Shown here one piece after another: positions 21,734 through 34,700 of a DNA stretch of 64,000 nt (positions are counted from its first letter, which is position 1; each line of letters starts with the position of its first letter). The stretch spans positions 263,860,574 through 263,924,573 of the forward strand of contig NC_081407.1 in NCBI RefSeq assembly GCF_030272615.1, given 5' to 3'. The DNA comes from Cryptomeria japonica (Eukaryota; Streptophyta; Pinopsida; Cupressales; Cupressaceae). The translations under genes were made by a program, and so were the position numbers. Under the pieces are notes generated by a model. That model saw nothing but the letters and a program-made list of their open reading frames with translations, searched no databases and had not been told where the DNA came from.

Positions 21734-24524
21734 ATTGTACATGAGCATTTTTTTTTGGAAGTTGTTATTAGGATTTTAATATGGAAAACTCAGAATACTA
21801 AAATAAATTAGCATTTCCTCTAATTCCAGGTTTCTCATATTTTACTAAATCTGTATTTTTTTGGTCAATAACAGCAAGATGTAAAACAGATTTATACTAA
21901 CTCTAAAATGTCTATTTATTTATTTCGAAAATGTCTATTCATTTATTTCCTACTTAGCAAGCATTTACAGAATAGAAAGATTAGCAGAAATTTATTTATT
22001 TATAGCTGCAACATAAATCTTTTTACTATACATGTTTTTCAAATTAAAAAGAAAATAACAGTAAAGATTTTATTTACTACTGCAACCATAATTTTTTTTT
22101 TAATCCAATCAAACAATAGCAGCAAGATACAATGCAATATCAATACTAAATTCTTAAAATATCTATCTATTTTTTCTTTGTATCTTAACTATAGACATAA
22201 GCAATATTTCTTTTCTTTGCTAATAACTGCATTACATATTTGAATATATTTCATTTCTTTTTGCATTAAACAATTAAAACAGATTATAATATCATTTTTC
22301 AATCCTTTTTCCAGCAACTAAATCAATACAGAAATAATCTAAAAATGCATTCATCTCATTTAAAGGATAAATACTTTAGGTTACAATACAATGCCTTTTC
22401 TTTATATTTCATGGCAAAACTTAGTCAAATAAATACATTTAATACTTCAAATTTAAAATACATCTCCTTTTGTAAATAATATTCCAATAGATACATTTTC
22501 TTTTTTGCAACCAAATACATAAAGACATAGGATCATCTCAAGCTTTTTTCCTCCAATCTTTTCTCAAGCAAAACCTGCAATAAAACTTGAAGGTTGTGAC
22601 CATGGAGGCTCACCTTCCAGCCTATACTTACTAGAAGCCACCCCTGAGCTAGGAGAAGCAAGGCTAGATGAGAAACACACATTCAAACACATATACGTAG
22701 AAAAATCATAACAACAAAAGATACTCCCAACCCAAGGCTAAACAACATCACATATGTGATTTTTCAAGTGGGGTGAAGGTGGATTGAGTACCTCGAGGAG
22801 AATTTTGCAAGTAGATAACATAAATGCCATAACAAGGCTGTAAATAAACACATCCACAAGTTTCAAACTTGTCCCTAAAATCCCTTATGTCCCCCAAGGT
22901 ATACAAGCCAACAAAACTCCCCTTATGACCCTCATTGCATAAACAAATCACTATGTAGCAAGGGTCACAAAATCCCTTGTGATTCACTCTCTTCCAAAGA
23001 GAGCCTCTCACTCATAGGTTGTCAAACCTCCCTTCACCCCAAGGCCACTCTACCCTCCCAAGGGTGAGTTTGTCCTTGAAAACTCCCAAAACAATAACAT
23101 AAAAACTCAACATCTTCCTACACATATAAATAAAATCAACAATGGAAAGACAAATACAACAACAATCTTTTCAAAAACAATAACATACATGAGCTAGAAA
23201 ACAACCAACCTTAAATCTGCCAAAAGGATGAAATGAAGTTGTAGGAGAGCTGCCCAAATCCACAACCTTTTTCCTCTCAATACTTAAGCCAAATTCCTCC
23301 AAAAAAAAACTTACAAAAATTGCTCAAGAATCTAAGTCTCCAAAATGGAGAGTGGGTGATCAAACTTCTCCCTACCAAACTATTCCCTATGAAGACACTC
23401 CTCACTCTTTCAAACCCACATGGGAAGGGTGAAGGATGTTCATTGGTTGGTCTTCTCAATACCTTACAGACTCTCTATCCAAGACACCTCAAAAAGGATA
23501 AAAGGAATGGGGAAGAGAAATTTCACTCATGAGGAGAGTTATCTAACCTAGGAAGGCTCTTCTAAAGATGAAATTTGGCCAACTTGGGAAACTCAATTTT
23601 TGGGGAGGCTAAATAGGCCCTAGGGAGTGGACACATGGCTAAATTTGGCCTTCATCCATAGGTACATCATATGTGCCACTAAAAATTCCCCTAACTTGAC
23701 CCTAGGAGTTACTTTAACCCCCTAGAAGTCCACCCAAAGTTTACCTACGGGTCAACCCTGAGTTGACCTTTCTAATGGCTCCCTATCCAAGGTTTACTTG
23801 GGACCATTTTAGAATAATTGAAAATGTATGCATTGGTAAAATAAATTTCCTAAAAAGAGACATGTTAATGCTAACTCATCCTACAACACGTGTCAAGTGA
23901 CACTACAAAAATAATTGCACATCACTAAATTACACATGGCAAATGTCCCTTTTTTTTAGAATTTATAAATAGAAACAATTTCCAAATTAAACACAAATCC
24001 AAGCATAACATTTACAAATCAAAACACATTTACAAACGAGGGGTTGTCTCTCCAAATAGACAACCCTTGGCTTCACAATCGCACATAGGCCTAGGCTTGA
24101 TTCTCTGAATAGTTTCCATGGTCACATGGAATAATTTTCCTGCACATCTCACTTGCACATTAGTAATTCCAAAAATCACATATAATATTATCAAAAAGAA
24201 TACAATTCAGACATCGCATAAAATTTCAATTATAAAAATCAAGTATCCAATTATCTGATAACATCCACATACAATCATCTACTAAATGGCATCATCCTTA
24301 TAAACATGGAATTAAATCATTTATAGAGCACACATCCATAATTTCTAGTATAAAAATGAAGTATTGTGAATCAAAGTAAATGACATTATCATATCAATGT
24401 TATCCACAACATGAAATCATATAAAATCTATGTCCATAATGCATCACAATATAGTATCAATAATAGGTCCAACATTAAAATAACTAAAATGCTATGATGG
24501 CTCAGGGTAGGGCCTCACAAAAGG

Positions 24525-26463
24525 GAAAAGAAGTACCAGTTATGAATCCATGCAAATCAGAGGTATGGATGATGAAGAGATTATGATGGAGTTTGAAGCT
24601 CTTCTTGCCAAGAGACTTCCAAAAGGTACTGGAAAATACAAAGGTAAGCTTCCTTTAAAATGTTTTTCCTACAATAAGATAGAGCATATAGTTGTTAACT
24701 GTCCTAACAATGACAATAAGAATAAACCAGAGAGGTTTAGAAAGTACAAAGGAGGAAATAGAAGAAATTGTCTTGTTGTAGTAGATGAAGGTGTTACTGA
24801 TGAAGAATCTGAGGATGAAAAGAATGAGGACGTAGTGTTTGTAGCTGTAAAGGAAGAGATGTCTCGCAAGAAAGAACTTGTCTCTCGCATTGACAACTCT
24901 AATGAGTGGATTATTGATAGTAGTTGTTCAAACCACATTACTGGTGATCGGAGAAAGTTTTTGTCTCTAGAAGAATATGATGGAGGTGTTGTCAGATTTG
25001 GAAATGATGCACCTTGCTTGGTAAAAGGTAAAGGATCCATCTCATTGAATGGAAGGAGCAGTGCGGATGATGTCTACTGGGTAGAAGGTCTTAAGCATAA
25101 CCTGTTGAGTGTTGCTCAGCTAAATGATAAAGGACTCATTCTGGAGTTCAAAGGTGGAGTCTACATTATAATTGGAAAAAGTGGTGAACTTATTGCCATT
25201 GGTAAGCAGACTAGAGGTAACTTGTTTCAGTTGAATGCCAAGATAAGTTGGTGTCTAATGGTGAAGTTTGATGACAGTTGGATATGGCATAGGAGACTTT
25301 GTCATATGAAATTTGATAATATTGTAAAGGCAAGTAAGATCAAGGCAATAAGAGGATTGCCTTTTCTAAACAAACGGGAGAATTCTTTGTGTAGAGAATG
25401 TCAAATTGGGAAGATGTCTTCCTCAACTTTCAAAGGTAAGTCCTTTTTAGTAGAGAACTTACTTGACCTTGTGCATACCAACTTGTATGGTCCTATCAAA
25501 ACTAGAAGTATTCAGGGAGATAGTTATTTCATGATTCTTACTAATGATCTCTCAAGAATGATGTGGGTCACATTCTTGAAAGACAACTCTGAGGCATTTG
25601 GAAAGTTCAAAGCCTTTAGAGCATTAGTAGAGAAGGAAAGAGGTCAAAAGATAAAATGCCTAAGAACTGATCAAGGAGGTGAATTCACCTCTAATGAATT
25701 CAACAAGCACTGTGAAGATAGTGGTATCAAGAGGTACTTGTCTGCCCTAAGGACACCATAATAGAATGGCATAGAAGAAAGGAATTAAAGGACTGTAGTT
25801 GAAGCAGCAAGAACAATCCTGATCCAAGGAAAGGTTTCTCACACTTTTTGGAGAGAAGTGGTGAGCATTGCAGTCTATACTATGAACTGGGTACTCATCA
25901 TGAAAGGTAAAGTTAAAACCTCTTATGAGTATTGGACCAAGAAGACTCCCACTTTGATTTATTTTAAAGTATTTGGCAGTAAGTGTTACATCAAGAGAGG
26001 TGAGAATCTGAGCAAGTTTGATGCTAAATATGATGAAGGAATATTTCTGGGATTTTCCACTAAAAGTAAAGCTCTCAAGTGCTACAACATTAGAACATAG
26101 AAAATTGTTGAGAGTATCAATGTTAGGGTTGATGAATCCCCTAAGGAACCTGAGGAAACCTGCAGTGTGAAAGTGGAAGATGAACCGGGTGTAGCCTTCT
26201 GGGAACTGGTTAAGAAAGAAACAAGTAAAGACCTCAGTGTTCTTGTACCGGTAGGAGCTGCAGTAGGTGAAGAAGAAGAGGAAAAGCAACGAGAACCAAC
26301 TAGAGTCATTCCTAGATATGTGAAACTACATCATGAACCAAAGCAGAGCATAGGAGAGAAAGATGCAGGGATACTCACAAGAAGAAAGGTGAAAGAAAAC
26401 TCTTGCATGATTTCTGAATTGGAGCCCAAGACTTCTAGAGAAGCATTTACAGATGAAGACTAG
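24525..26463 (+). pseudogene. Element C gag end, protease and integrase
   Basis: The frame continues from before S2. The zinc knuckle CFSYNKIEHIVVNC has lost its second Cys (Tyr). The protease box is WIIDSSCSNHITGD (DSS, not DSG). The integrase HHCC region is intact: HRRLCHMKFDN and CRECQIGK. The first catalytic Asp is Asn (LVHTNLYGP), the second is present (CLRTDQGGEF), and Glu is present in NGIEERN. TAA at 25759, TAA near 25786 and TAG at 26098 interrupt it, but from 24525 through RNase H I detect no frameshift. An acidic, glutamate-rich linker follows integrase. Confidence 0.9.
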
Positions 26464-27972
26464 ATTAAGGCAATGGAAGAGGAGCTAGACCAAATAGAAA
26501 AGAATGCAACATGGTCTTTGGTACCCAGACCAGAGGACAAGAATGTCATAGGTACCAAATGGGTCTTCAGAAATAAGCTAAACGAAGAAGGCACAATTGT
26601 AAGAAACAAGGCAAGACTTTTATGGAAGAGACATTCTCAAGAAGAGGGAGAAGACTATGGAGAAACCTTTGCTCCTATGGCTAGACTGGAAGGTGTATGA
26701 ATACTACTTGCATTTGCAACATTTAAGGGATTTAAGGTATACCAAATGGATGTGAAGTTTGCATTTTTTAATGGAATCCAAGAAGAGGAAGTGTATATTG
26801 AGTAGCTGGATGGGTTTGCCTTATCAGAAGATAGTAACATGGTGTGTAGATTACACAAGGCCATGTATGGATTGAAACAAGCACCAAGGGCATGGTATGA
26901 ATGATTACACTCTCATCTTGTGAAAATAATATTTTAGAGAACAAGTGAGGATAGCAACATCTACCTAAAATCTGAAGGTGATCAGATTCTGATCTATGAA
27001 TTGTTTATAGATGACATAATCTTTGGAGGAGATGATGAAATGAGCCATGTATTTGTAGATGAAATGAAGAAAGAGTTTCAGATGTCTCTCATTGGAGAGA
27101 TAAAGTTATTCATTGGTCTATAGATTTAGCAAATGAAAGAGAGTATCTTTATTACCCAGTCCAAGTATGTCAAAGAGGTATTGAAGATCTTTGGCATGAA
27201 GGAGAGAAAACCGGTTGCTACACCGATAGTGACCGGTTGTAAATTGACTAAGGAAGATGATTCAGTGTTGGTGAATGAGAAGTCATATAGGTCAATGATC
27301 GGTAAAATGCACTATGTGGTGCACAACAGACTAGATATTGCTCATGCAGTGGGCATAGCAGCTCATTTTCAGAAAAGTCCAAGAGAATCCCACTTGCTAG
27401 CAGTCAAGAGGATTCTTAGATACTTGAAAGGGACTGTTGATTATGGATTGTGGTATCCATACAATGGTGATTTTAATCTCAAGGTATTTACCGATGCATA
27501 TTGGGGAGGTAATGTGGATGATCGAAAAAGCACAACCCGAAAAAGCACAACCGGTGGAGCATTCTTTCTTGGTGGAAGACTAGTCTCATGGATGAGTAAG
27601 AAGCAAAGTTGTACTTCTCAGTCTATAGTTGAAGCAGAGTATGTGGCAACATTTTTGAATTGCACTCAGGCAACCTAGATGAAACATGTATTGGACGGTT
27701 TCAAAGTACCTATATCTGAACCGGTGAGTATATTTTGTGACAATACAAGTGTAATCAATATTTCCAAGAATCCGGTATTGCATGCTAGAACTAAGCACAT
27801 TGAGCTCAAGTATCATTTCTTGAGAGAGAAGGTTCAAAATAGAGAGGTTGTATTACAACATGTTTCCACTAAGGAACAACTAGGAGACATATTCACTAAG
27901 CCCTTACCAAAGACTAGATTTACCTATTTGAGAGGTGAATTAGGGGTTTTGCCCCTTCATGAAGTAAACTAA
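26464..27972 (+). pseudogene. Element C reverse transcriptase and RNase H
   Basis: The RT motifs are [44 protein letters not shown] and the catalytic FIDDIIFGGDD with both Asp codons. RNase H reads [18 protein letters not shown], where the second acidic position Asp is replaced by Tyr, then SIVEAEYVATF and CDNTSVINISKNP. The frame ends FTKPLPKTRFTYLRGEL with a stop at 27970. A 15 bp direct duplication at about 27527-27556 repeats RKSTT in frame. Stops include 26461 TAG, 26698 TGA, 26803 TAG, 26902 TGA, 26935 TAG and two at 27121-27129. Confidence 0.9.
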
Positions 27973-28238
27973 AGATGTGTTCTCCACATCAACTAGGTAT
28001 TACAGTGACAAATATTTCAGGATTGATGTGTTGAAGAATTCTACTCCATAGGGGGAGCAACATAGTGGAGTATGGAAGCTTGTGCCTCCACTGTGACATT
28101 GTTGTCAAAGAAAGAGAAGATATATGATAGAGGAGAAGATGTATGATATAAGATGAAGATATTTTAGTTGCACTGGTCTATGATATTTTTTGTTGCAATG
28201 CTAAACTAAGTATTGCCATCAAAGCCAAAGTGGGAGAT
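27973..28238 (+). other. Element C 3' noncoding region
   Basis: There is no gene. Purine-rich tracts lie at about 28049-28057 (AGGGGGAGC), 28095-28110 (TCAAAGAAAGAGAAG) and 28225-28238 (CCAAAGTGGGAGAT). The last is a mutated polypurine tract next to the LTR. Confidence 0.75.
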
Positions 28239-29680
28239 TAGTGGCATATGATGAAGCGGTATGATAATATGATAAAAAATATATGTTGTCATTGATGCCA
28301 ATAAGTACAGGTCAACTAGTATGAAGATTAGAAGAAGTTGTTATTGATGATCAAGTTAGAGAACTAGTATGAAGAGATGTAGTGAACTAGTGTCAGGGTT
28401 TCACTAAGTTTGACTATTGGTTGGCAGTCTTAGCTCTAGGGTTTTTGGTTTGGCAATTTAGCTTGTACAATGAAACTGGTGATATTTTGTGATGAGTTAG
28501 CTAAGAAATAAGGATGAGATCAAGATGCCACACCAGTATTGTGTACATGAAGGATTTCCTTGAGGATCTTACATATTAAGATCGATTGCATTTAATGTCT
28601 ATCTTGGGAATGAACATACTTCTTAGTGGTATGAGAAGAAAGCGTGATGGGTTACTAATTTCTATGTGCAGTAATGAATGGATGATGCAGAATGACTTGT
28701 GATCTATTTGATATTGCTTCATTCTATGTAATGTGTTTGGACGTTAAGGATTGGACCGCTTATAATAGTAAACCTAAAAACTTAGGGTTTAGGGTTTATG
28801 TTATCAACCTAATTTTTGTCTATAAAGTCGATGATGTTTGTTATTGTAAGTGTTGGCAAAAGTTGTGTGTGTGTATTCGAGTGATGAGATACTCGCCAAA
28901 CTTGTGAGTGAAAACTGCAGAGTGTGATTGCAGAGTAGAGGAATTGAAAAGGATCTGCCTTAGCATGTAGTCCTGTTATTAGATCAGAGCTTTATCTGTT
29001 GTCTTCGAATCATTTCAATAGTAGGAAAATCCCTTGACCGGGTAGCTTTAATAGGCATATTGTAAAACCTCTAACCAGGTGACTCAAGTTCATTGAGTTC
29101 TTTAAATCCTCTAGCAAGGTAACCTTTAATAGGGTTTCAACCTTTAATAGGGTATATAGCCATCCCTTAACTGGGTGATCTTTAATAGGATCGGTTCCTA
29201 GCAGAACCTTATTATAAAGTCTGTAACGGGACTAGGCTCCTAACAGAATGAGCTTCAAATGAGTTCATAACAAGCTTGTTGGTATCCATCTCCATCATGG
29301 TTTTTCCCATTTGGGTTTCCACGTGAAAAATTTATGTCATGAGTTATGCATTTTTCATGTGATGAGTTAGTATTCTTTATTTAAATGACTATGCATGCAG
29401 AAGCTATTGGTTATGGTATTATTGATACAATACTTGCACATATGTATGGGTGAAGTGGTTATCAAGTATTGAATGATATTTGAAGCATTCAGTTTTACAA
29501 GTTTAAGTTGTCTGAAGTCTTACTGTGTTTAACCAGTATTGCCATGGTTAAGTTCATTAATGAAGACAACTAGTTAGCATTATTTTAAATTCATAAGTTG
29601 TGGAGAAGTTCTTCTATGAACTGATTCACCCCCCCATCTCAGTACTAGTTAAGGTATTTATTGTTCATCATTATTCATCA
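28239..29680 (+). repeat. Element C 3' LTR
   Basis: It matches 18201-19623 and ends TTATTCATCA at 29680. It has the shared box at about 29287-29342 and a C tract at 29630. Near 29110-29145 a short unit (aacctttaatagggt) is duplicated relative to the 5' LTR. Confidence 0.9.
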
Positions 29681-30488
29681 GGCCTATGGACCTATACTTG
29701 GTTCTAGTTGATCTAGGTTATGGACCTACTTTAATGTAATGTGTGGACAAAACCTATTGATGTATTTTTGGGATGTCTTATGTGTTGGATATTATTTGTT
29801 TTGTCTAAAGCCAACATGGTGTGTAGTTATGTAATTGGTTTATTGTCTGGTGGCCAACCTGATTGTTTATGGTCTAGGGTTTTGTATAAATAGATGTAAG
29901 ATCTCATTGTAGATCATCATGGTTAATGTAAGAGGTCATGGTCAAGGAATGTAATGTGTGAATAATGTAATATCATTCAGGTAGAGGAGTTGGTCGATCA
30001 TTGAGATCAAATTGGGTTTATGTAAGAGGATTTAGTCCTCTATTATTGAGCTTAACCAGAACTGTACTCTGGCATAGGAGATGTTATCTTTTGCAGTTCA
30101 ACACTTCTCCTAATTGTATTCTGGATTTATTTGTAGTCAGTGAGACTCCTTTTGTGATGAGTAGTACGCTCTAGGCTGTTGGACTTCCTGCAAGTGGAGG
30201 CCCCTTCATTGTAATTCACATACTTACTACAGAAGTAATATCTGACTGTGGGTAGGCTTCCCACCATGGTTTTTCCCTTTACCGAGTTGTCCATGAACAA
30301 ATCTTGGTGTTATGTGGATGGCTTTTATTTTGTGATTATTGTTTATGCTTAATTGGTTTAACTACTATTCCAGTATTAATGTTTTATGTTTCGGTATTAA
30401 AGTTTAAATTGCTAATGCTTCCGAAAATCTGTGACAATTGATTCATGGCCCCTCTTAGTTGCCTTCTAGTTATCTGAACTGTCTAACA
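29681..30488 (+). repeat. Element A 3' LTR, second part
   Basis: It resumes the A LTR after C and ends TCTAACA at 30488. From 29935 it matches 563-1127 closely, and it contains the shared box at about 30256-30316. Confidence 0.85.
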
Positions 30489-30762
30489 ATATGATGCAAG
30501 TATTGATAAATAGAGTTGTTGTCTCACTAATAGTGCTTGTTGCTAGGTTTTCACCATTTGTTTCTATTGCACTTTGATTTGTTTTTCAGTTTTATTTGTA
30601 TTTTTCTGATTTTTTTGTGTCACAAGATGCCTATTTGCCAGGTTTTCACCCTAGTGATGATTTTTGATACTTTTTTGATTTTTTTTCTTTTTTGTGTGAT
30701 CCATGCATTAGAAGACTCAAGTGTATAACTTCTTTGGATGGATGTTGTCAGTTGGTTCATCG
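30489..30762 (-). pseudogene. G1 integrase C-terminal codons and 3' untranslated region
   Basis: On the minus strand, 30757-30717 reads EPTDNIHPKKLYT then TGA. It continues the integrase frame that stops at VLN on the far side of element E (38252 on). Plant Tat integrases end in this PxNxxxLKxYY-like way. Downstream the strand reads gtgaaaacctggcaaatagg and again gtgaaaacctagcaacaag. This repeated gaaaacc segment also occurs after pol in related plant elements, as far as I recall. Confidence 0.72.
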
Positions 30763-31606
30763 TGTTAGATACTTGATCAATCCCAAAGACACTGAGAGGG
30801 GGAGTGAATCAGTGTCTGATCGGAAGGTAAAAGATTTAAACTTATTTGCAATTCTACAACTAAAATTAATATAGCGGTAAACAAATAATAATGCAGTAAA
30901 AAGAAATAAGAGAGACAACATCAGTGCACACCATAACACAAGATATTTTGGCGAGGAAACTCAGTAGGGGAAAAACCTCAGTGGGATTTGTGACCCACAA
31001 TATTTACTCACTAGCTAGTATGAATAAATATTACTTATACAATAGGCCAACAACCTAGAGCTCACTACTCAACAACAAAATGGAGTCCCATTGACTACAA
31101 AATTGGATGGTTAAATCCAATGATAATGTATTGCTCAAAATAACATTTGCAATGTTGAATTCAATACCATTTTAAGCTCTATCTGATACCTCTTCCATAA
31201 AAATTTATTTGCTCTTCTCTTCTCTTATTTGATCATAAAATAATTACATCATAGTGCATATACATTTATTTGCTCTCATATACCACTTGCATTCATTACC
31301 TAATTACATTTCAAAATGACCTACAAGATCTCATACATATATGAGTCCTTACAATACATCATGTTGGCTATACAAATAATTAATTCATTACAATGTATTT
31401 TGCATAAACAAAATTATATCCATGTTAGCTTGAAGTGTCAGTATAATCTGCTGCCAGTGTAACTAGATGCTGGTGAATGATCTTTGTTGTAGTTTCCAGT
31501 GCTGGTATGCGATGTGTATTGCCAGTGTAACTTGTGAATCATATTACTAGTTGGTTGCCATCAATGACAACATCAACCATTCTCATCCGAGTGTATAATT
31601 CCAACA
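30763..31606 (-). repeat. Element E 3' LTR
   Basis: On the plus strand it runs TGTTAGATACTTG to TTCCAACA. It matches 37384-38251 closely but lacks about 20 bp present there near 37672. It has the shared box at about 30938-31000 and a shortened G tract (30795-30799). Confidence 0.9.
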
Positions 31607-31792
31607 ATCTCCCCCTTTGGCATTGATGGTGACACTCATGAGAAAAACCAAAAACTGATATCCAAAAATGAAGTCCAAAAACTGAGTGTGCTCCCCTTGA
31701 GCAAATGATATCCTACTATATTTTTCTCATACACTAATCCCCCTTTTACGTCAATGACAAAGGATGTCAAAAGAATCAAAGTAATTCAAAAT
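31607..31792 (-). other. Element E polypurine region
   Basis: There is no gene. The plus strand reads ATCTCCCCCTTTGG at 31607-31620 and AATCCCCCTTTTAC near 31736, which are complements of polypurine tracts. The first abuts the LTR. Confidence 0.85.
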
Positions 31793-34700
31793 TTACCTAG
31801 AAAATTGTAACCAGTTATGTACAATCTGAAAAATGTCTACCAAAACCAAGTTAAGACCTTGCAAAAACTTTGTGATGTATGAAATAATGGTCTCTGTCTA
31901 TTGGATCATCCTAGTCAGATAATGCATCTATTTATCCGGTGATCTATTGTCTTGAATAGACGCTTTGGTTAGCTTATTCTAGTGTGTTAATGAGTTGTCC
32001 AATCTAGGACCAAGTTTGTTCTTCAACTCCCGGGTTTTCATCCTTAGCCTTGCTTTCTCCCTTTCTAATTTCTTAATCTTCTCTTCATACATTGCCATTT
32101 CCTGATCCAAAACTGAAGTAAGTTCCAAAGAACCTATCATATTATCAACTATATCATCAATTTCTTTTTGTGTTTTCCTTACTTCCTTATCAATATCCTT
32201 GGTTAGATTGTGAGGCTTACATGCTTCATTGTACAACTCTTTGTATTCCGGGATGGTGGAATTTAGTGTCGATAATAGAGAATCAATTTGTCCTACATAG
32301 TCCTTAATTGTCTTGTCAAATAATTCATCTTTCTCCTTATTCACTCTTTCCTTAATAGTCTCTTCATTTATTTTATCCACAATTTGAATTTTTAGAAGCA
32401 ATGAATTTGGACAATGTGTCCAATTTACCTAAAGATCCATCAATATGATCAACATTACATGCTAGTGCAATCAATTTCAAAATTGGTAAAGTGTCATCAA
32501 TAGCCTTAAATGCTAAGGCATTGCATTTTGTAATCCTCTTTATTGGATCTAAAAGTAGACCTATAACATTTGTTGGTCTATAATCCATGGTAGAGGTACT
32601 TGGTTCTGCAATTTGTTTCTTTCCTTCTACGAATGTCTGCATAGTTATTTTGACCACTTCTTCTGACTTGTCCACAACCTTACTTTCTGCCTTACCTTCT
32701 ATCTTACTATATGTCGGTTCATATATACTTTGTTCATGTTCTTTCTCTATCAGTTTCTCTACATTTTGTTCCTACCATGTTCACGTTTCTGCTTCTGCTT
32801 CTACCGGTATCTCAATATTAAGCTAAGTATCATCAGGGATGGATTTTGATTTCTTACCTTCAGCTATTTCCTTGTCCATTACAATATGAAAATCTTGAGT
32901 ATCCATATTCATGGTAAAAAGAATATCTAACTCCAGATCAACATTATCTACTTTTGCTTCATCTACCTTCTCTTCAAGTTGTGTTGGTGCCTCTGTAGTT
33001 ATTGGTGGGGTGTCCTGTGCCAGTGGAGGAAGGTTATCCTTGACCGTGATATCAGGTAAACTCCCAATTTTTCCTTTACCTTTATCAACTTTCTAATATA
33101 CCTTAGCAAAAGACTTATCTACTTTATGTTTGTAGTTCTCTTCTTTCTTTTCTTTCTCAACAAAAAATATATCCCACTTATCTATTGTTTCATCTTCTAT
33201 TTCTTTAACTCTATAGCCCATAAGACTAACTTGTCAATGACCCCTCACAAAAATAGTTCTATTTGCTTCAGATATAAGGTCATCAATTTCCTCGTTGGAA
33301 TTAACAGGATGCACAGCTAGTAGAGCTTCTACCTTTAATTTCCTATCAAGCTCCATAACAGACATTCTCATAGCCTCTAATATTAAGTACAAATCATTAG
33401 GGAGATCATCTAAAACTCCAATAAGAACCTTCTTGTATATATCTAGGTATAAAATAATACTTTCATCTATGGTTTCCTTGTCTGAATCATTGAAAGAATG
33501 ATAAAATTTATTCACATTACCAAGGTTACCATCTTGGGTGATTTTATTGATCAACTCTTCTGGTGAAAGAGTATCTGGTGCCTTAGGTTCAGGTTTCTTC
33601 TTTGGAGTCACTTTCTTCTTCTGATCACTGGGATCTCTCACAACCTGTTGCTTCTTTTTGAGTGTTCTTATTTTCTTCAGAGATGGAGTAGGTACTGGAG
33701 AGGGTTTTCTTTTCTTCCTTTCTACCCTTTTGAACTCTACAGCCTTATCACTATCAGTCTCAGATGAGGTAACAACTAGTGAAACATGTGCCACCAGTTG
33801 TTGTTCAACAATACCACTCATCTGATCAAGTCCAAGTAATCATTTCTTAACATCAAGAACAAACTTCGAAGCATCTTTCAAAATTTTAGCTCTTTTCTTC
33901 TTTTGCTTCTGCATAGCAATGCCACTTTCAATAGTTTCAACATTACCAAATATCTCCTCTCTCGGTTCTGGTGGAGCATCTAGTAGTATTTTAGCATATG
34001 AACCCAAGATGTGTGTATCCACCTCATATCCCCTCTCTGTAATTGAGATAGTTCTAGGTCTAATTGCCTCCATCCATACTTCATCTCTTTTCACTATAAA
34101 GCATATCTATTTATCATATTTATCCACAATTCTTTTGGGAATCCATTCCCTTTGTCTCATTTTAGCTTGGAAATTATTGAAATAGTCTTTCACCAACTCA
34201 TCACCATCAGATCCCCATGCCGGTAATTTCTTCATTTATCTGTCTTCCAATAGGGATATCAAATGCAAAATCCTTGTGTCCAATACTGGGAATCTCCTTT
34301 GAGAAATAAAGCATTAGACATACGAGTAGATTTCCAAATCTAAAGGTTCCTTTCTTGTCACCTTTAATCTTACTCATAAATTCCATTATTTCATCTTTCA
34401 GCCATTCACAAAATCAATTTTAACATTATTCAAGATCATCTCATGAGCACTGTGAATGCATAAGCTAGATACAAAATTCAGTCTGTTAGTATGAGAAACT
34501 TTATAACCAATGACCATACTTGCAAATTTAACATTGTCATGATCTTTTATATCATTGACCCTAAGTGACCTGTTGTCGAATGTTGTGCTAGTTAAGCTCA
34601 TAATCTCTTTGTTAGGGATTTTCTTCTTCTTGTCAGGCCTAGTGCCGATGGATGGTAAACCAACAATAGCCCTTATAGCTTCCTTAGTAATCTTAAATAC

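Larger units (their letters stand above)
20344..24519 (-). mobile_element. Element S2: 4.2 kb solo-LTR-like insertion, same family as S1
   Basis: On the plus strand it runs TGTCATGCCC to GCCTCACA. Perfect duplications aaagg lie at 20339-20343 and 24520-24524. Its orientation is opposite to S1: its TGTCATGCCC end is the complement of the GGGCATGACA end of S1. Homology to S1 extends over the full length, and the order AT tract, GC island, hairpin is conserved. I see no PBS, polymerase or internal terminal repeats. A palindromic segment, TGCCCAAACTTTTGGGCA, sits next to the end, as in S1. Confidence 0.88.
18201..29680 (+). mobile_element. Element C: Sirevirus-like Ty1/copia with element S2 inside
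   Basis: C comprises 5' LTR 18201-19623, PBS 19626-19637, gag 19695-20343, insertion S2, gag to RNase H 24525-27972, polypurine region, and 3' LTR 28239-29680. The two LTRs start TGTTGGTATATG and TAGTGGCATATG and both end TTCRTCA. It lies in the A 3' LTR. The flanking pentamers are tgcgt and ggcct, which match at three of five positions, so the target duplication is decayed or the ends are off by a base or two. Pol keeps one frame with only nonsense changes. Confidence 0.88.
563..30488 (+). mobile_element. Element A: Sirevirus-like Ty1/copia, interrupted by B and C
   Basis: A is a plus-strand copia element in pieces: 5' LTR 563-1127, PBS 1130-1141, gag to integrase 1206-3286, integrase to RNase H 15322-17452, polypurine region 17453-17794, and 3' LTR 17795-18200 plus 29681-30488 (about 1.2 kb in total). 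Element B lies between 3286 and 15322, and element C splits the 3' LTR. The gag zinc knuckle, DNG protease box, integrase HHCC region and RT FVDD box appear in the usual copia order. It lies next to the G1 tail (30489 onward), so A appears to have inserted downstream of G1 pol. It is dead, with many stops and some frameshifts. Confidence 0.85.

Noticed and set aside
24669-25040. Long antisense open frames opposite gag-pol (also 25747-26289, 12985-13293, 44298-44639)
   Set aside because: They mirror conserved pol codons on the other strand, have no independent conservation and match nothing I recognise.
30537-30728. Phenylalanine-rich open frame in the G1 tail
   Set aside because: It is antisense to the G1 3' untranslated region and consists of T-rich sequence.
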